Of a stretch of 64,000 nt of DNA, positions 7,163 to 16,474 are shown piece by piece (the first letter of the stretch is position 1; each line of letters starts with the position of its first letter). The DNA is from 39-52-133 sp035531075. GTDB lineage: Bacteria > Pseudomonadota > Gammaproteobacteria > Burkholderiales > Gallionellaceae. The notes beneath the pieces were generated by a model. It did not search any database and was not told the DNA's origin. It saw only the letters and a list, made by a program, of their open reading frames with translations. Position numbers and translations under genes: made by a program. The DNA is taken from positions 62,001-126,000 of the forward strand of contig DATKTO010000030.1 in assembly GCA_035531075.1 (NCBI GenBank), read 5' to 3'.

Positions 7163-10123
7163 ATGACATTTATGCATATCCGTAAAACGCTACCAAGTGC
7201 CGGCCTCATGGGTTTGATGCTCGTCCTCACCTTGCTGTTCGTTGCACTTTGGTTATCACCGCCTGCCAATTTCGTGCAAGGTCTGTCATCTTATGCGCCG
7301 TTGCACACGATACTCGAAACCTTCGCTGTAGCAGTGGCGGCGCTGATTTTCGGTTTGGGATGGAATGCCTACAGTAGCGAGAGGCCGGTCAATCTGCTTA
7401 TTTTCGCTTGCCTGTTTCTTTCGGTGGCGCTGATTGACGTGGCGCATTTTCTTTCTGCCAAGGGTATGCCTGATTTCGTTACACCCAGCGGTGTTGAAAA
7501 AGCCATTAACTTCTGGCTTGCGGCTCGGTTCATTGCAGCATTTGCGTTGTTGATGTTTGCGCTGCTGCCGTGGCGCACCTGCCGTATGCACGGAATAAAA
7601 TATTGGCTGCTGGCTGGGAGTCTCGTACTGTCGGCTCTGGTGTATTGGGTGGGGTTGTTCCACGCTGATGTGCTGCCTGCGACTTTTGTCATCGGCAAGG
7701 GGCTGACACCATTCAAGATCGGGTCGGAATATTTCCTCATCGCCGTGCATGCGCTCACTGTATTTTTCTTCGCGCGCAGGCTGGGCTCTCCGCAGCCGTT
7801 CGACGTGCCACGGCTATTGGCTGCCGCCTGCATCATGATGCTGTCGGAACTGTGCTTTACGCTGTACTCGGACGTGACCGATGCGTTCAATTTGCTGGGG
7901 CATGTATACAAGGTGATTGCGTATGCTCTGCTGTACAAGGCGATGTTCGCGGATAGTGTAAAAGAGCCCTATCTGCGCCTGTATGAGGCGGAACGCAATG
8001 CCTGGAACGACAAAGAGCGTGCGGAGGTTACGCTGTCCTCTATCGGCGATGCGGTGATTATTACCGGTATCGACGGAGGGGTGCAGAGCCTCAATCCTGT
8101 GGCGGAGCAATTGACCGGATGGTCGATCAACGAGGCGAGTGGACACCATCTGGAGGAGGTGTTTAATATTGTCAATGAGAGTAGCGGAGAGAAAGTAGAG
8201 AATCCCGCCTTCCGCGCAATCCGCGAGGGCGTGATCGTCGGCTTGGCAAACCATACGGTGCTGATTTCCCGTGCGGGGGAGCGCTATGCTATCGAGGATT
8301 CCGCCGCACCGATCCGCGATCGCCAGGGCAAAATACTCGGCTGCGTGCTGGTGTTTCACGATGTCTCCACTCAGCGGGAATTGCAACGCCGCATGACGTG
8401 GCATGCGGTCCACGATGCACTGACCGGTCTACCTAACCGCATGTTACTCAGTGACCGGCTGGCACAGGTCATTGCTCATGCGCAGCGCCAGGAAGCACTG
8501 GCCGTGGTGTGCTTTGTGGATCTGGATCATTTCAAACCGATCAACGATAAATACGGTCACGAAATGGGCGACAAGGTGCTGATCGAAATGGCCGATCGCT
8601 TCAGGCAGCTTGTCCGTGAAGGTGATACCGTGGCCCGGCTGGGCGGGGATGAATTCGTCATATTGCTCACCGACATCCATAATATGGATCAAGTGACACC
8701 GGCTCTGCAGCGCATCCTTGATGCCGTCGCCTTCCCGTTTGCACACGAAGACGCTAAGTTTTATTTGACGGCCAGTGTAGGGGTGTCAATTTACCCGTTC
8801 GACGATGTGGATGCTGACACACTGATGCGTCATGCCGATCAGGCCATGTACATCGCCAAGGAACGCGGACGCAACGGATATCACTTATTCGATTCCGAAC
8901 AGGACAGACGCGCACAGACGTTCCGCATCCAGCAGGAACGTATTCATGATGCTTTGAATAACAATGAGCTGCGTTTGTACTATCAACCCAAAGTGAACAT
9001 GCGTACCGGTGAAGTTATTGGGTTGGAAGCGCTACTGCGCTGGCAACATCCCGATCGCGGCCTGGTGCAGCCGGGGGAATTCCTGCCGTTGATCGAACAA
9101 TCCGATTTGATCATTGAAGTCGGCGAGTGGGTGTTGAAGCAGACATTCCAGCAGATGGATGTCTGGCTGCAGCAAGGTCTGCGGTTGAAGGTGAGCGTGA
9201 ATATTGCAGCGCGCCATTTGCAGCTTCATGATTTTGTGGAGCGCATGGATAATTGTCTGAAAAATTTTTCGGATCTGCTGCCCGGCCAGCTTGAGCTGGA
9301 AGTTCTTGAATCTGCGGCGCTGGGCGACATGAGTCACGTGCGGTCGATTATGCAAGCTTGTCTGAAACGGGGTATCAACTTCGCGCTCGACGATTTCGGT
9401 ACCGGCTATTCGTCGCTGGCTTACCTGAAAGAATTGCCAGCGCAAACGCTTAAGATAGACCAGACTTTTGTGCGCGATATTCTGGACGATCAGGATGACC
9501 TGGCGCTGACGCAAGCGGTGATCGGCCTGGCTTCGGTATTTGAACGTACTGTCATCGCCGAGGGTGTTGAAACGGCTGCGCATGGCGTGTTGCTGATGCG
9601 TCTCGGTTGTGATCTGGCGCAGGGATACGGTATCTCCCGCGCCTTGCCGCCCGCAGATGTGCCGGAATGGGTGAGAAACTACAAGCCCGATCCCGAGTGG
9701 ACGCTGTGGAGGGATATTACATGGGGAATGGCGGATTTCCCGCTGCTGGTCGGACAACACGATCATTTGAAATGGGTCAAGCAGGTGATCGATTCTATCG
9801 ACGGCATCCCTCTAGGTATGCCCGCCGAGCAACTGTCGAACCCGCATCACTGCCGTTTTGGTCAATGGTATCAGGGGGCTGGTGCAATAAATTATGGCCG
9901 TCTGCCAGCGTTCGCCGAACTGGGCGAGGCGCATGACGAAGCACATCGGATTGGCCCTGAGATCATCCGCCTGCAGAATGAAGGGCGGGCCGATGACGCA
10001 CGCAGTCTGATCCCGCTTTTGCTTGATATGAAGGATAAAATTCTGTGTCGCCTCGCGTTGCTTCAGCAGCAGGTTGCGGAAGCGTATTGTGCAGAAGGCG
10101 GCAAATCGCATGAAGAAAATTAA
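7163..10123 (+). CDS. MASE3-PAS-GGDEF-EAL-CZB cyclic-di-GMP protein
   Basis: The 986-residue protein has about seven N-terminal membrane helices (residues about 10-265, resembling the MASE3 sensor), a PAS domain (about 285-410), a GGDEF domain with intact RLGGDEF near residue 494, an EAL domain with EALLRW near 622 and DDFGTGYSS, and a C-terminal CZB-like domain (about 860-975: GQHDHLKW, CRFGQWYQ, HDEAH). Both c-di-GMP synthesis and breakdown residues look intact. CZB domains bind zinc in chemoreceptors and in the diguanylate cyclase DgcZ. The ATG at 7163 follows GCGGAG with good spacing; ATGs at 7109 and 7112 that overlap cheD are alternatives. Its position between cheD and cheB, overlapping cheB by 14 bases, ties it to chemotaxis. 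Confidence 0.9.
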   Translation: MTFMHIRKTLPSAGLMGLMLVLTLLFVALWLSPPANFVQGLSSYAPLHTILETFAVAVAALIFGLGWNAYSSERPVNLLIFACLFLSVALIDVAHFLSAKGMPDFVTPSGVEKAINFWLAARFIAAFALLMFALLPWRTCRMHGIKYWLLAGSLVLSALVYWVGLFHADVLPATFVIGKGLTPFKIGSEYFLIAVHALTVFFFARRLGSPQPFDVPRLLAAACIMMLSELCFTLYSDVTDAFNLLGHVYKVIAYALLYKAMFADSVKEPYLRLYEAERNAWNDKERAEVTLSSIGDAVIITGIDGGVQSLNPVAEQLTGWSINEASGHHLEEVFNIVNESSGEKVENPAFRAIREGVIVGLANHTVLISRAGERYAIEDSAAPIRDRQGKILGCVLVFHDVSTQRELQRRMTWHAVHDALTGLPNRMLLSDRLAQVIAHAQRQEALAVVCFVDLDHFKPINDKYGHEMGDKVLIEMADRFRQLVREGDTVARLGGDEFVILLTDIHNMDQVTPALQRILDAVAFPFAHEDAKFYLTASVGVSIYPFDDVDADTLMRHADQAMYIAKERGRNGYHLFDSEQDRRAQTFRIQQERIHDALNNNELRLYYQPKVNMRTGEVIGLEALLRWQHPDRGLVQPGEFLPLIEQSDLIIEVGEWVLKQTFQQMDVWLQQGLRLKVSVNIAARHLQLHDFVERMDNCLKNFSDLLPGQLELEVLESAALGDMSHVRSIMQACLKRGINFALDDFGTGYSSLAYLKELPAQTLKIDQTFVRDILDDQDDLALTQAVIGLASVFERTVIAEGVETAAHGVLLMRLGCDLAQGYGISRALPPADVPEWVRNYKPDPEWTLWRDITWGMADFPLLVGQHDHLKWVKQVIDSIDGIPLGMPAEQLSNPHHCRFGQWYQGAGAINYGRLPAFAELGEAHDEAHRIGPEIIRLQNEGRADDARSLIPLLLDMKDKILCRLALLQQQVAEAYCAEGGKSHEEN

Positions 10124-11177
10124 GGTACTGCTGGTTGACGACTCGGCGGTGGTACGCCAGGTGTTGCAGTCGATATTGGATGGAGAGCCGGATATTGAGG
10201 TGATAGGGGCAGCATCTGACCCTATTTTTGCGCTGGATAAATTGAGAAAAGAGTGGCCGGATGTGATTGTGCTGGATGTGGAGATGCCGCGCATGGACGG
10301 CATTACGTTCTTGAAGAAAATAATGTCTGAACATCCTACGCCGGTGGTGATCTGCTCATCCCTCACTGAAAAGGGTGCGGAAACTACCATGCAGGCGCTT
10401 GCCGCCGGTGCAGTCGATATTATCACCAAGCCACAAATCGGCTTGAAAAGCTTTTTGCTTGAATCTTCCAATGAACTGGTGAGCGCAGTCAGGGCGGCAG
10501 CGCAAGCGAATGTCAAACGTCTGCTCAGAATATCACCTGCGCCTCTCCCGGTTGAGGCCAAGCTTAATGCCGACGCTATTCTTTCTGCTGCCGACAGCCA
10601 TGCAATGGCACAAACTACCGAGCGCATCGTCGCAATTGGCACTTCCACCGGTGGCACGCAGGCACTGGAAGCTGTTCTGACAGCGTTGCCCCGGGTGAGT
10701 CCCGGTATGGTAATCGTGCAACATATGCCGGAAAAATTTACCGCCTCATTTGCAGAGCGGCTGAATGGTTTGTGCCAGATAGAAGTGAGGGAAGCGAAGA
10801 ACAATGACCGGGTGATTCCCGGTCTTGCGCTGATTGCCCCAGGCGGAAAACACATGATGTTGAAACGTAGTGGTGCTTATTACCATGTTGAGGTGATAGA
10901 TGGCCCGCTAGTTAACCGCCACCGTCCTTCTGTGGATGTGCTGTTTCGCTCAGTGGCCAAATTTGCCGGCAAAAACGCTACCGGCATCATCATGACCGGT
11001 ATGGGTGACGATGGCGCACGCGGCTTGAAAGAAATGCTGGATGCCGGTGCAGCTACCGTGGCGCAGGATGAAGCGTCATGTGTGGTGTTTGGCATGCCCA
11101 AGGAAGCAATTAAGCTGGGCGCTGCAAAAAAAATATTACCATTGAGTGAAATGCATTTGGCGATTATTTGTGTGTAA
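10110..11177 (+). CDS. cheB: Chemotaxis response regulator methylesterase CheB
   Basis: The 355-residue enzyme removes receptor methyl groups when phosphorylated by CheA. The receiver domain (1-125) has VLLVDDSAVVR, the phosphoacceptor aspartate in VIVLDVEMPRMDG and the TKP lysine. The esterase domain (about 172-355) shows GTSTGGTQALEAVL with the catalytic serine, QHMPEKFT with the histidine, and MTGMGDDGARGL with the aspartate. The start overlaps the end of the previous gene by 14 bases, so translation is likely coupled. It is the last recognisable che gene here; no cheY or cheZ occurs in the window. Confidence 0.97.
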   Translation: MKKIKVLLVDDSAVVRQVLQSILDGEPDIEVIGAASDPIFALDKLRKEWPDVIVLDVEMPRMDGITFLKKIMSEHPTPVVICSSLTEKGAETTMQALAAGAVDIITKPQIGLKSFLLESSNELVSAVRAAAQANVKRLLRISPAPLPVEAKLNADAILSAADSHAMAQTTERIVAIGTSTGGTQALEAVLTALPRVSPGMVIVQHMPEKFTASFAERLNGLCQIEVREAKNNDRVIPGLALIAPGGKHMMLKRSGAYYHVEVIDGPLVNRHRPSVDVLFRSVAKFAGKNATGIIMTGMGDDGARGLKEMLDAGAATVAQDEASCVVFGMPKEAIKLGAAKKILPLSEMHLAIICV

Positions 11178-11183
11178 CATATT

Positions 11184-11206
11184 GAATATAATTAATAATT
11201 ATATTC
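11184..11206 (+). terminator. AT-rich perfect hairpin after cheB
   Basis: GAATATAATT and AATTATATTC form a perfect 10-base stem with a 3-base loop seven bases after the cheB stop. Without GC content or a T-run it is a weak terminator at best. A C-rich/G-rich imperfect palindrome (about 11250-11286) follows. Confidence 0.35.
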
Positions 11207-11330
11207 TACTGAATGTTGCTTAAAGTATATCTATTGGTGGCAGTTCCCAATCTCCCCTAACCCTCTTCCCGCAGGAGGGAGAGGGAATTACTTATTTGCC
11301 GATTGAAATAGAATTTTAATTACTCAAAGC

Positions 11331-12250
11331 CTACGGAATCGCCACGGCCTCAATCAACTCGCGCATAAGTTTGCCTCCATCCATGATGTGCATATCATGC
11401 ACGCTTTGCAGACGGTGGCAGGCAACGCACGGCAACACGAACTGGATGTGTCTTCCGGGATGACCGCACTGCGTCCGTCCAACAGTGCCCACGCGCGTGC
11501 CGCAGCCAGTAGTGAAAGACCGGCGCGGGGTGAAAGGCCGTGTACATATCTTGATGATTAGCGGGTGTGGCGCAGGATGGCTTGCACGTAATCGAGCAGG
11601 GGAGGGGAAGTAAAAACCTGTGTCACCTGTCGTTGCAATGCGAGTAATTCGGCGGTTTCCATCTGCGGCGTCAGTCTGGCCACGATCTCACGCCTGTCTA
11701 GCCCTGAAAGCAGCATGCGTTCGGCCTTGGCGTCGGGGTAGCCCAGCTGGATGCGCATCAGGAAACGGTCAAGTTGGGATTCAGGAAGCGGGAAGGTGCC
11801 GATCTGGTTGCTGGGATTTTGCGTGGCGGTGACAAAAAAAGGCACAGGCAGAGGATGAGTCATGCCTTCGATGGTTACCTGTTGTTCTTCCATCGCTTCA
11901 AGCAAGGCGCTCTGCGTTTTGGGTGTGGCGCGGTTGACTTCATCGGTCAGTATCATCTGTGCAAAGATGGGCCCGGGGTGAAACTTGAAATCGCTACTTT
12001 CACGCTGGTACACCGATACGCCGTGGATGTCGGCAGGCTGCATGTCGCTGGTGAACTAGATGCGCTGGAACTGCAAACCCAGGGTGTGGGCAAGCACGTG
12101 TGCCAGCGCGGTTTTGCCTACGACCGGCAGGTCTTCGATCAGCAAATGGCCGCGCGCCAGTACACAAGCCAGTGCCAGCTTGATCTGATGCGGTTTGCCG
12201 AGTATCACTTGCTCGGTTTCATGTATTTCTTTGTGTTGTGACTTGTTCAT
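11331..12250 (-). pseudogene. MoxR-family AAA ATPase pseudogene
   Basis: Read on the minus strand, the whole MoxR chain of about 306 codons can be followed with three lesions. An intact start (MNKSQHKEIHETEQVILGK), a Walker A-like LIEDLPVVGKTALAH with V where G is normal, and LGLQFQRI lead to an in-frame TAG at 12056-12058. FTSDMQPADIHGVSV, the Walker B region LTDEVNRATPKTQSALLEAM and TATQNPSNQIGTFPLPE follow in the same frame. A TAA at 11558-11560 comes next, then GLSPRAGLSLLAAARAW. A 2-base insertion near 11450 shifts the frame, after which VLPCVACHRLQSVHD and a final stop at 11331-11333 are seen. MoxR proteins are chaperone-like ATPases that work with DUF58/VWA proteins; none is next to it. 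Several independent lesions argue against sequencing error. Confidence 0.85.
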
Positions 12251-12607
12251 GGTTTGCAGGCTCTGTGTTGATTGTATGGGAACAAGGCATATTCTATGCG
12301 TTCCATATTTTAAGCGGATTGGGATTTTATAAGCCCATTAATTATTAATGCAGGGTAAGTGCAAGACCATATAGAACAATTGAAGTCTTATGCGGCGAAA
12401 CCCCGAGTATTCCGTTGTGCAACAGGATAAGTTATTTAATTGCTGCTAGACTTTGCCATGGTGAATCGATACATTCATGCTGAGGAGTCAATTAACATTG
12501 CCGTTGCTGGAATAAAAGCAGTCTGGCTGGGTGACTTGATATGCATGCCTTGATCAGGACAATAGATTGGAAAACTGAAAAAATGTAATATAAAAGTTTA
12601 AGTCAGG
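12251..12607. other. Intergenic region upstream of the GGDEF-EAL gene
   Basis: No gene is seen in these 357 bases. A perfect 15-base AT palindrome CATTAATTATTAATG lies at 12336-12350. A plus-strand TTGATT (12268-12273), 16-base spacer and TATTCT (12290-12295) could be a promoter, with the palindrome downstream as an operator. AT-rich sequence with TAATAT (12586-12591) lies just before the gene. I found no convincing riboswitch. Confidence 0.3.
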
Positions 12608-14572
12608 GTGATAAAAATATTGGGCAAAATATTATCAATTATTGGCGTGCGCATTGCCGTCGGTGTGGTGGCAACCGTGACACTCATGCTTGTGCTGACG
12701 ATTGCAGGGATTAATTATATGTCCCGGGTCAACGTGAGAATGAAAGACGTTGTTGAAAATAACAACGTCAAGATTGAGATGGCTCATATCCTGCAAAACA
12801 CGATCCGCGAACGTGCGATCAATCTGTATGTCATTGCGCTGGTTGAGGATTCTTTTCTAAAAGATGAAGAATATCAGCGGTTTAATAGTTTTGGCCTGCG
12901 TTACAACACGGCATATCAGACATTGGAGAGCCTCGCCTCTTCACCCGAAGAAAAATCAATTCTGCAAAATATCCACGGTTTAACCCTGAATGCGCAGCAT
13001 GATGTGCAAGAGGTGATTGAGTTATTGCTCCGGGACGATGCGCGTAAACATTATGATGCGATTCGCAAGCGCGTCATGCCCAATCAAAAAATGATCAAAG
13101 ACCAGGTGATCGAGCTGGTGGCGCTGCAGAAAATTCAGGCAGCCGAAGCCGCCAAAGAAGCAGAATTGTCCTATCAGTATGCCTGGAAATTGATGCTGGT
13201 GCTGGGAATTGCTGCTTCAGCGCTGGTCATACTGATCGCGGGGGTAGTGAGCCGCAAAGTGAGCAAGCAGGCGCAGGATATGGAATATCAGGCTTTTCAT
13301 GATGAACTCACTACCCTGCCGAACAGGATGCTTTTTCTTGACCGTCTGGCGCACGCAATTACCCGCTCTCAACGGGAAAAAATACCTTTTGCGATCATGT
13401 TGCTTGATCTCGATCGTTTCAAGGAGGTGAACGATACGCTTGGCCATAACATGGGCGATCAGCTGTTGCAGCAAGTGAGTTGCAGGCTAAACGATACAGT
13501 GCGAGAGTCGGACACCGTCGCCAGGCTTGGGGGCGACGAATTTGTGATTCTTATGGAGCGCATCGTTCTGGAGCATGCGCCGGAGAAAGCGGAAAAGATA
13601 ATCAAACTGCTGGATCGCCCATTTATGCTGGCAGGGCAGCTGGTCGATGTGAGTGCCAGTATTGGAATTGCCTATTTCCCTGTTCATGGGGATGACTCCG
13701 TAAGCCTGCTGCAAAAAGCAGATCTGGCGATGTATGCCGCCAAGCGCAACCATTCCGGTTTTGAAATCTATTCAGGTGCCCTGATACAAGGTTCACGTGC
13801 GGACCTTGCTTTTAGAAGTGAGCTGCTGCAGGCAATTGAGTGCGATGAACTGGTCTTATATTTCCAGCCTAAAATTGACCTGCACACACGTAAGGTAACC
13901 AGCGTTGAGGCATTGGTGCGCTGGCAACATCCGCAACGCGGATTCTTGCCGCCGGATATATTCATCCCCCAGGCGGAACAAACCGGTCTGATCAATCAGC
14001 TGACATTCTGGGTGTTGAAAAAAGCGCTGGAACAGTGTGCAGAATTCAATAACACCGGGATTGATATCACAGTTGCCATTAATCTTTCGGCGGGAAGCCT
14101 GAATGATCTACGCATGCCGGGAGAAATCGCACGCATGCTTGCAAATTCCAGAATAAAACCTTCCATGCTGGTGATCGAAATTACTGAAAGCGCGGTGATG
14201 TCAGACCCGGTGGGTGCGCTAAATGTGCTGAAAATTCTGGATAAAATGGGCGTCGCGCTTACCATTGATGATTTCGGCACAGGCTATTCCTCGCTTGCAT
14301 ATTTATCCAAGCTGCCGGTTGATGAAATTAAAATCGATAAATCGTTTGTGCTGGAAATGGTGCAGGATCAGCAAGCGGCAGTGATCGTGCGCTCGACCAT
14401 AGACCTCGGCCACAATCTCGCCAAAAAGGTGGTTGCGGAAGGGGTGGAAACCCTGGAGTTGTGGAATCTCTTGTCGGAATGGGGTTGCGATACCGCACAG
14501 GGCTACTACATGAGCAAGCCCATGCCGGCGGATAAGCTGATGAAATGGTTGCGTGAATCCCGCTGGGCGTGA
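12608..14572 (+). CDS. Membrane GGDEF-EAL cyclic-di-GMP protein
   Basis: The 654-residue protein has a membrane helix near residues 12-37, a helical periplasmic sensor of about 150 residues, a second helix near 194-216, then GGDEF (RLGGDEFVIL about residue 310) and EAL (SVEALVRWQHP about residue 435; DDFGTGYSSLAYL; AEGVETLEL). All key synthesis and hydrolysis residues appear intact, so net activity cannot be predicted. The sensor resembles four-helix-bundle domains of receptors. Start is uncertain: GTG at 12608 is not well placed after a ribosome site, and a TTG at 12620 would put CAGGGTG at a suitable distance. It is preceded by a long intergenic region and seems to be a single transcript. 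Confidence 0.92.
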   Translation: MIKILGKILSIIGVRIAVGVVATVTLMLVLTIAGINYMSRVNVRMKDVVENNNVKIEMAHILQNTIRERAINLYVIALVEDSFLKDEEYQRFNSFGLRYNTAYQTLESLASSPEEKSILQNIHGLTLNAQHDVQEVIELLLRDDARKHYDAIRKRVMPNQKMIKDQVIELVALQKIQAAEAAKEAELSYQYAWKLMLVLGIAASALVILIAGVVSRKVSKQAQDMEYQAFHDELTTLPNRMLFLDRLAHAITRSQREKIPFAIMLLDLDRFKEVNDTLGHNMGDQLLQQVSCRLNDTVRESDTVARLGGDEFVILMERIVLEHAPEKAEKIIKLLDRPFMLAGQLVDVSASIGIAYFPVHGDDSVSLLQKADLAMYAAKRNHSGFEIYSGALIQGSRADLAFRSELLQAIECDELVLYFQPKIDLHTRKVTSVEALVRWQHPQRGFLPPDIFIPQAEQTGLINQLTFWVLKKALEQCAEFNNTGIDITVAINLSAGSLNDLRMPGEIARMLANSRIKPSMLVIEITESAVMSDPVGALNVLKILDKMGVALTIDDFGTGYSSLAYLSKLPVDEIKIDKSFVLEMVQDQQAAVIVRSTIDLGHNLAKKVVAEGVETLELWNLLSEWGCDTAQGYYMSKPMPADKLMKWLRESRWA

Positions 14573-14715
14573 CGGGTGGATTGGACGTCGCGCAGGCTGA
14601 AGCTAATGATTGCTTTGCATGACAACTGAAATAAAATAACCGGGAGCTGTTGTCAATTAAATTCAACGAGCTTCTTGTACCCTTTGGCTATGGTTTATCC
14701 GGGATAATGCAGGAC

Positions 14716-15585
14716 ATGAAAAAGAAACTAGGCTTCGTAATTGCACTTCTGTTGTTGCCGCTTTCCGGCTGCGGCATCATCTCTATTGGCTATAACTACG
14801 CTGATGCCTATCTTCGCTACTCCATCAACAGCTACGCTTCCTTCAATGATGAGCAAAAATCCACCATCAAAAAAGAAGTGAATGATTTTATGCTGTGGCA
14901 TCGCGCGAATATGCTGCCGGAATATGTCAGCTTTTTGCAGGAACTGCGGAAGACCGCGCAATCGGGGGCGACGCTGACGAAAGAGGATGTCGCCAGATTC
15001 AGATCCGAGGTGCGCACGCTGTATATTAAAACATTGCAGCCCACCGTCAGGCCGGCTGCATTATTGTTGAGCAGTGTGAAGCCTGCGCAGATTGAGGAGC
15101 TGGCCAGTTCTTTTGCCAAGGAAAACAATAAACAGAAGGACAAGGAGCTATCGGGAAGCCTGGATGAACAGATGCGAAAAAGATCGCAAAGAACCATTGA
15201 TTTTATTGAAAATCTGGTGGGTGGATTTTCCGATAAACAGCTGGAAAAGGTCAGGGATATGAACCGTCGTCTTCCCTTTGCTACCGGCCTGTATATTCGC
15301 CTGAGAGAGGATAATCAGGCGAGGCTGATTGAACTGTTGCAGAGTAAAATGGGTGCGGAAGATATTGCAGCCTTTCTTTCGGCATGGCTAGTGACCCCTG
15401 AAGCAGGCAGAAGCCCTGATGAGCAGAGCACCCTGCTTGCCTTTGAAAATGCATCAGATGAAATAACAGCAAGCGTCTATGCGATGCTGACAGATCGCCA
15501 GAAAAAAACCTTGCTGAAAAATATTGTGAAGTATATCGATACCTTCCAGGATCTGGCTGGCAAAAACAGCAGTGCACGCAGATAA
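14716..15585 (+). CDS. DUF6279-like lipoprotein
   Basis: The 289-residue protein begins MKKKLGFVIALLLLPLSGCG, a lipoprotein signal with lipobox LSGC, so it is probably anchored to a membrane in the periplasm. The rest is helical and charged (YNYADAYLRYSINSYASFND, MLWHRANMLPEYVSFLQELR) and resembles DUF6279, of unknown function. An upstream in-frame ATG at 14707 is possible, but 14716 gives a standard signal peptide. It ends 4 bases before the ABC ATPase gene, suggesting a shared transcript with the efflux cluster. Confidence 0.75.
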   Translation: MKKKLGFVIALLLLPLSGCGIISIGYNYADAYLRYSINSYASFNDEQKSTIKKEVNDFMLWHRANMLPEYVSFLQELRKTAQSGATLTKEDVARFRSEVRTLYIKTLQPTVRPAALLLSSVKPAQIEELASSFAKENNKQKDKELSGSLDEQMRKRSQRTIDFIENLVGGFSDKQLEKVRDMNRRLPFATGLYIRLREDNQARLIELLQSKMGAEDIAAFLSAWLVTPEAGRSPDEQSTLLAFENASDEITASVYAMLTDRQKKTLLKNIVKYIDTFQDLAGKNSSARR

Positions 15586-15589
15586 CTTT

Positions 15590-16474
15590 ATGAATCCGAT
15601 CATCAGCACCACTGGCCTCGTCAAACATTATCCCGGCGTTGTCGCCGTCGACGGTATCAGCCTCGCCATCCCCAAGGGCATCTGTTTCGGCCTGCTCGGT
15701 CCCAACGGTGCCGGAAAAACCACCACCATCGAGATGCTGGAAGGAATACACCTGCCCACCAGCGGCAGCGTGCTGTACAAGGGCGAGCCGCTGGGCGCGC
15801 GTTATCGTGAAGAGGTCGGCATTCAGTTTCAGCACACCGCACTGCAGGAGTTTTTGACGGTACGCGAGACGCTGGAATTATTCGAGCGGCTTTATCATCA
15901 CACTATCCCGATTCCCGAGCTGATTGAGCTGTGTGCGCTTTCGGATATTTTGAATCGCGACACACGCAAGCTGTCGGGCGGCCAGCGCCAGCGGCTGTTG
16001 CTGGCGCTGGCTTTGATCAACGATCCGGAGCTGATCTTTCTGGATGAGCCGACCACGGGACTGGACCCGCAGGCGCGGCGCAATTTCTGGGATCTGGTGA
16101 CCCTGGTGAAGTCGCGCAACAAGACTATCGTGCTGACCACGCATTACATGGAGGAGGCGTATGCGCTGTGCGATCAAATCGCGATTATGGACAAGGGACG
16201 GATCGTCTCGCAGGGCACGCCGGCTCAATTGCTGTCCGAGCACTTTGGCGATGTGGTGCTGCAAATACCCAAGGCTGATGCAGGCGACAAGGTATTTGAT
16301 CTTGGGCTGAGTATCGGCGAAGCCGCGGACTTCCTGGAAATCAAAACAAACCGTCTGCACCATACCCTGCAACAGCTGATTGAAAACGGGGTAAATCTGG
16401 ATCGCTTGCACATTCGTGCATGGACGCTGGAAGACTTATTTATCAACGTGACAGGAAAGTCCTTGAAATCATGA
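15590..16474 (+). CDS. ABC transporter ATP-binding protein (ABC-2 exporter type)
   Basis: This 294-residue ATPase has Walker A GLLGPNGAGKTTTIEM, the signature KLSGGQRQRLLLAL, Walker B LIFLDEPTTGLDPQ and the H-loop TTHYMEEA. It is of the daunorubicin/NodI-like type that drives ABC-2 export permeases. The C-terminal 90 residues form the usual extra domain ending in WTLEDLFINVTG. The ATG is the likely start; an in-frame GTG 18 bases upstream overlaps the previous gene. It overlaps the permease gene by 4 bases (ATGA). The substrate is unknown. Confidence 0.95.
   Translation: MNPIISTTGLVKHYPGVVAVDGISLAIPKGICFGLLGPNGAGKTTTIEMLEGIHLPTSGSVLYKGEPLGARYREEVGIQFQHTALQEFLTVRETLELFERLYHHTIPIPELIELCALSDILNRDTRKLSGGQRQRLLLALALINDPELIFLDEPTTGLDPQARRNFWDLVTLVKSRNKTIVLTTHYMEEAYALCDQIAIMDKGRIVSQGTPAQLLSEHFGDVVLQIPKADAGDKVFDLGLSIGEAADFLEIKTNRLHHTLQQLIENGVNLDRLHIRAWTLEDLFINVTGKSLKS

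Noticed and set aside
11234..11290. Terminator for cheB
   Set aside because: The C-rich/G-rich palindrome is imperfect, lies some 70 bases after the stop and has no T-run; it looks like a dispersed repeat.
12251..12607. c-di-GMP riboswitch before a GGDEF-EAL gene
   Set aside because: I looked for the conserved GEMM core and could not align it; only a short palindrome is present. A covariance search (GEMM-I/II) would settle it.
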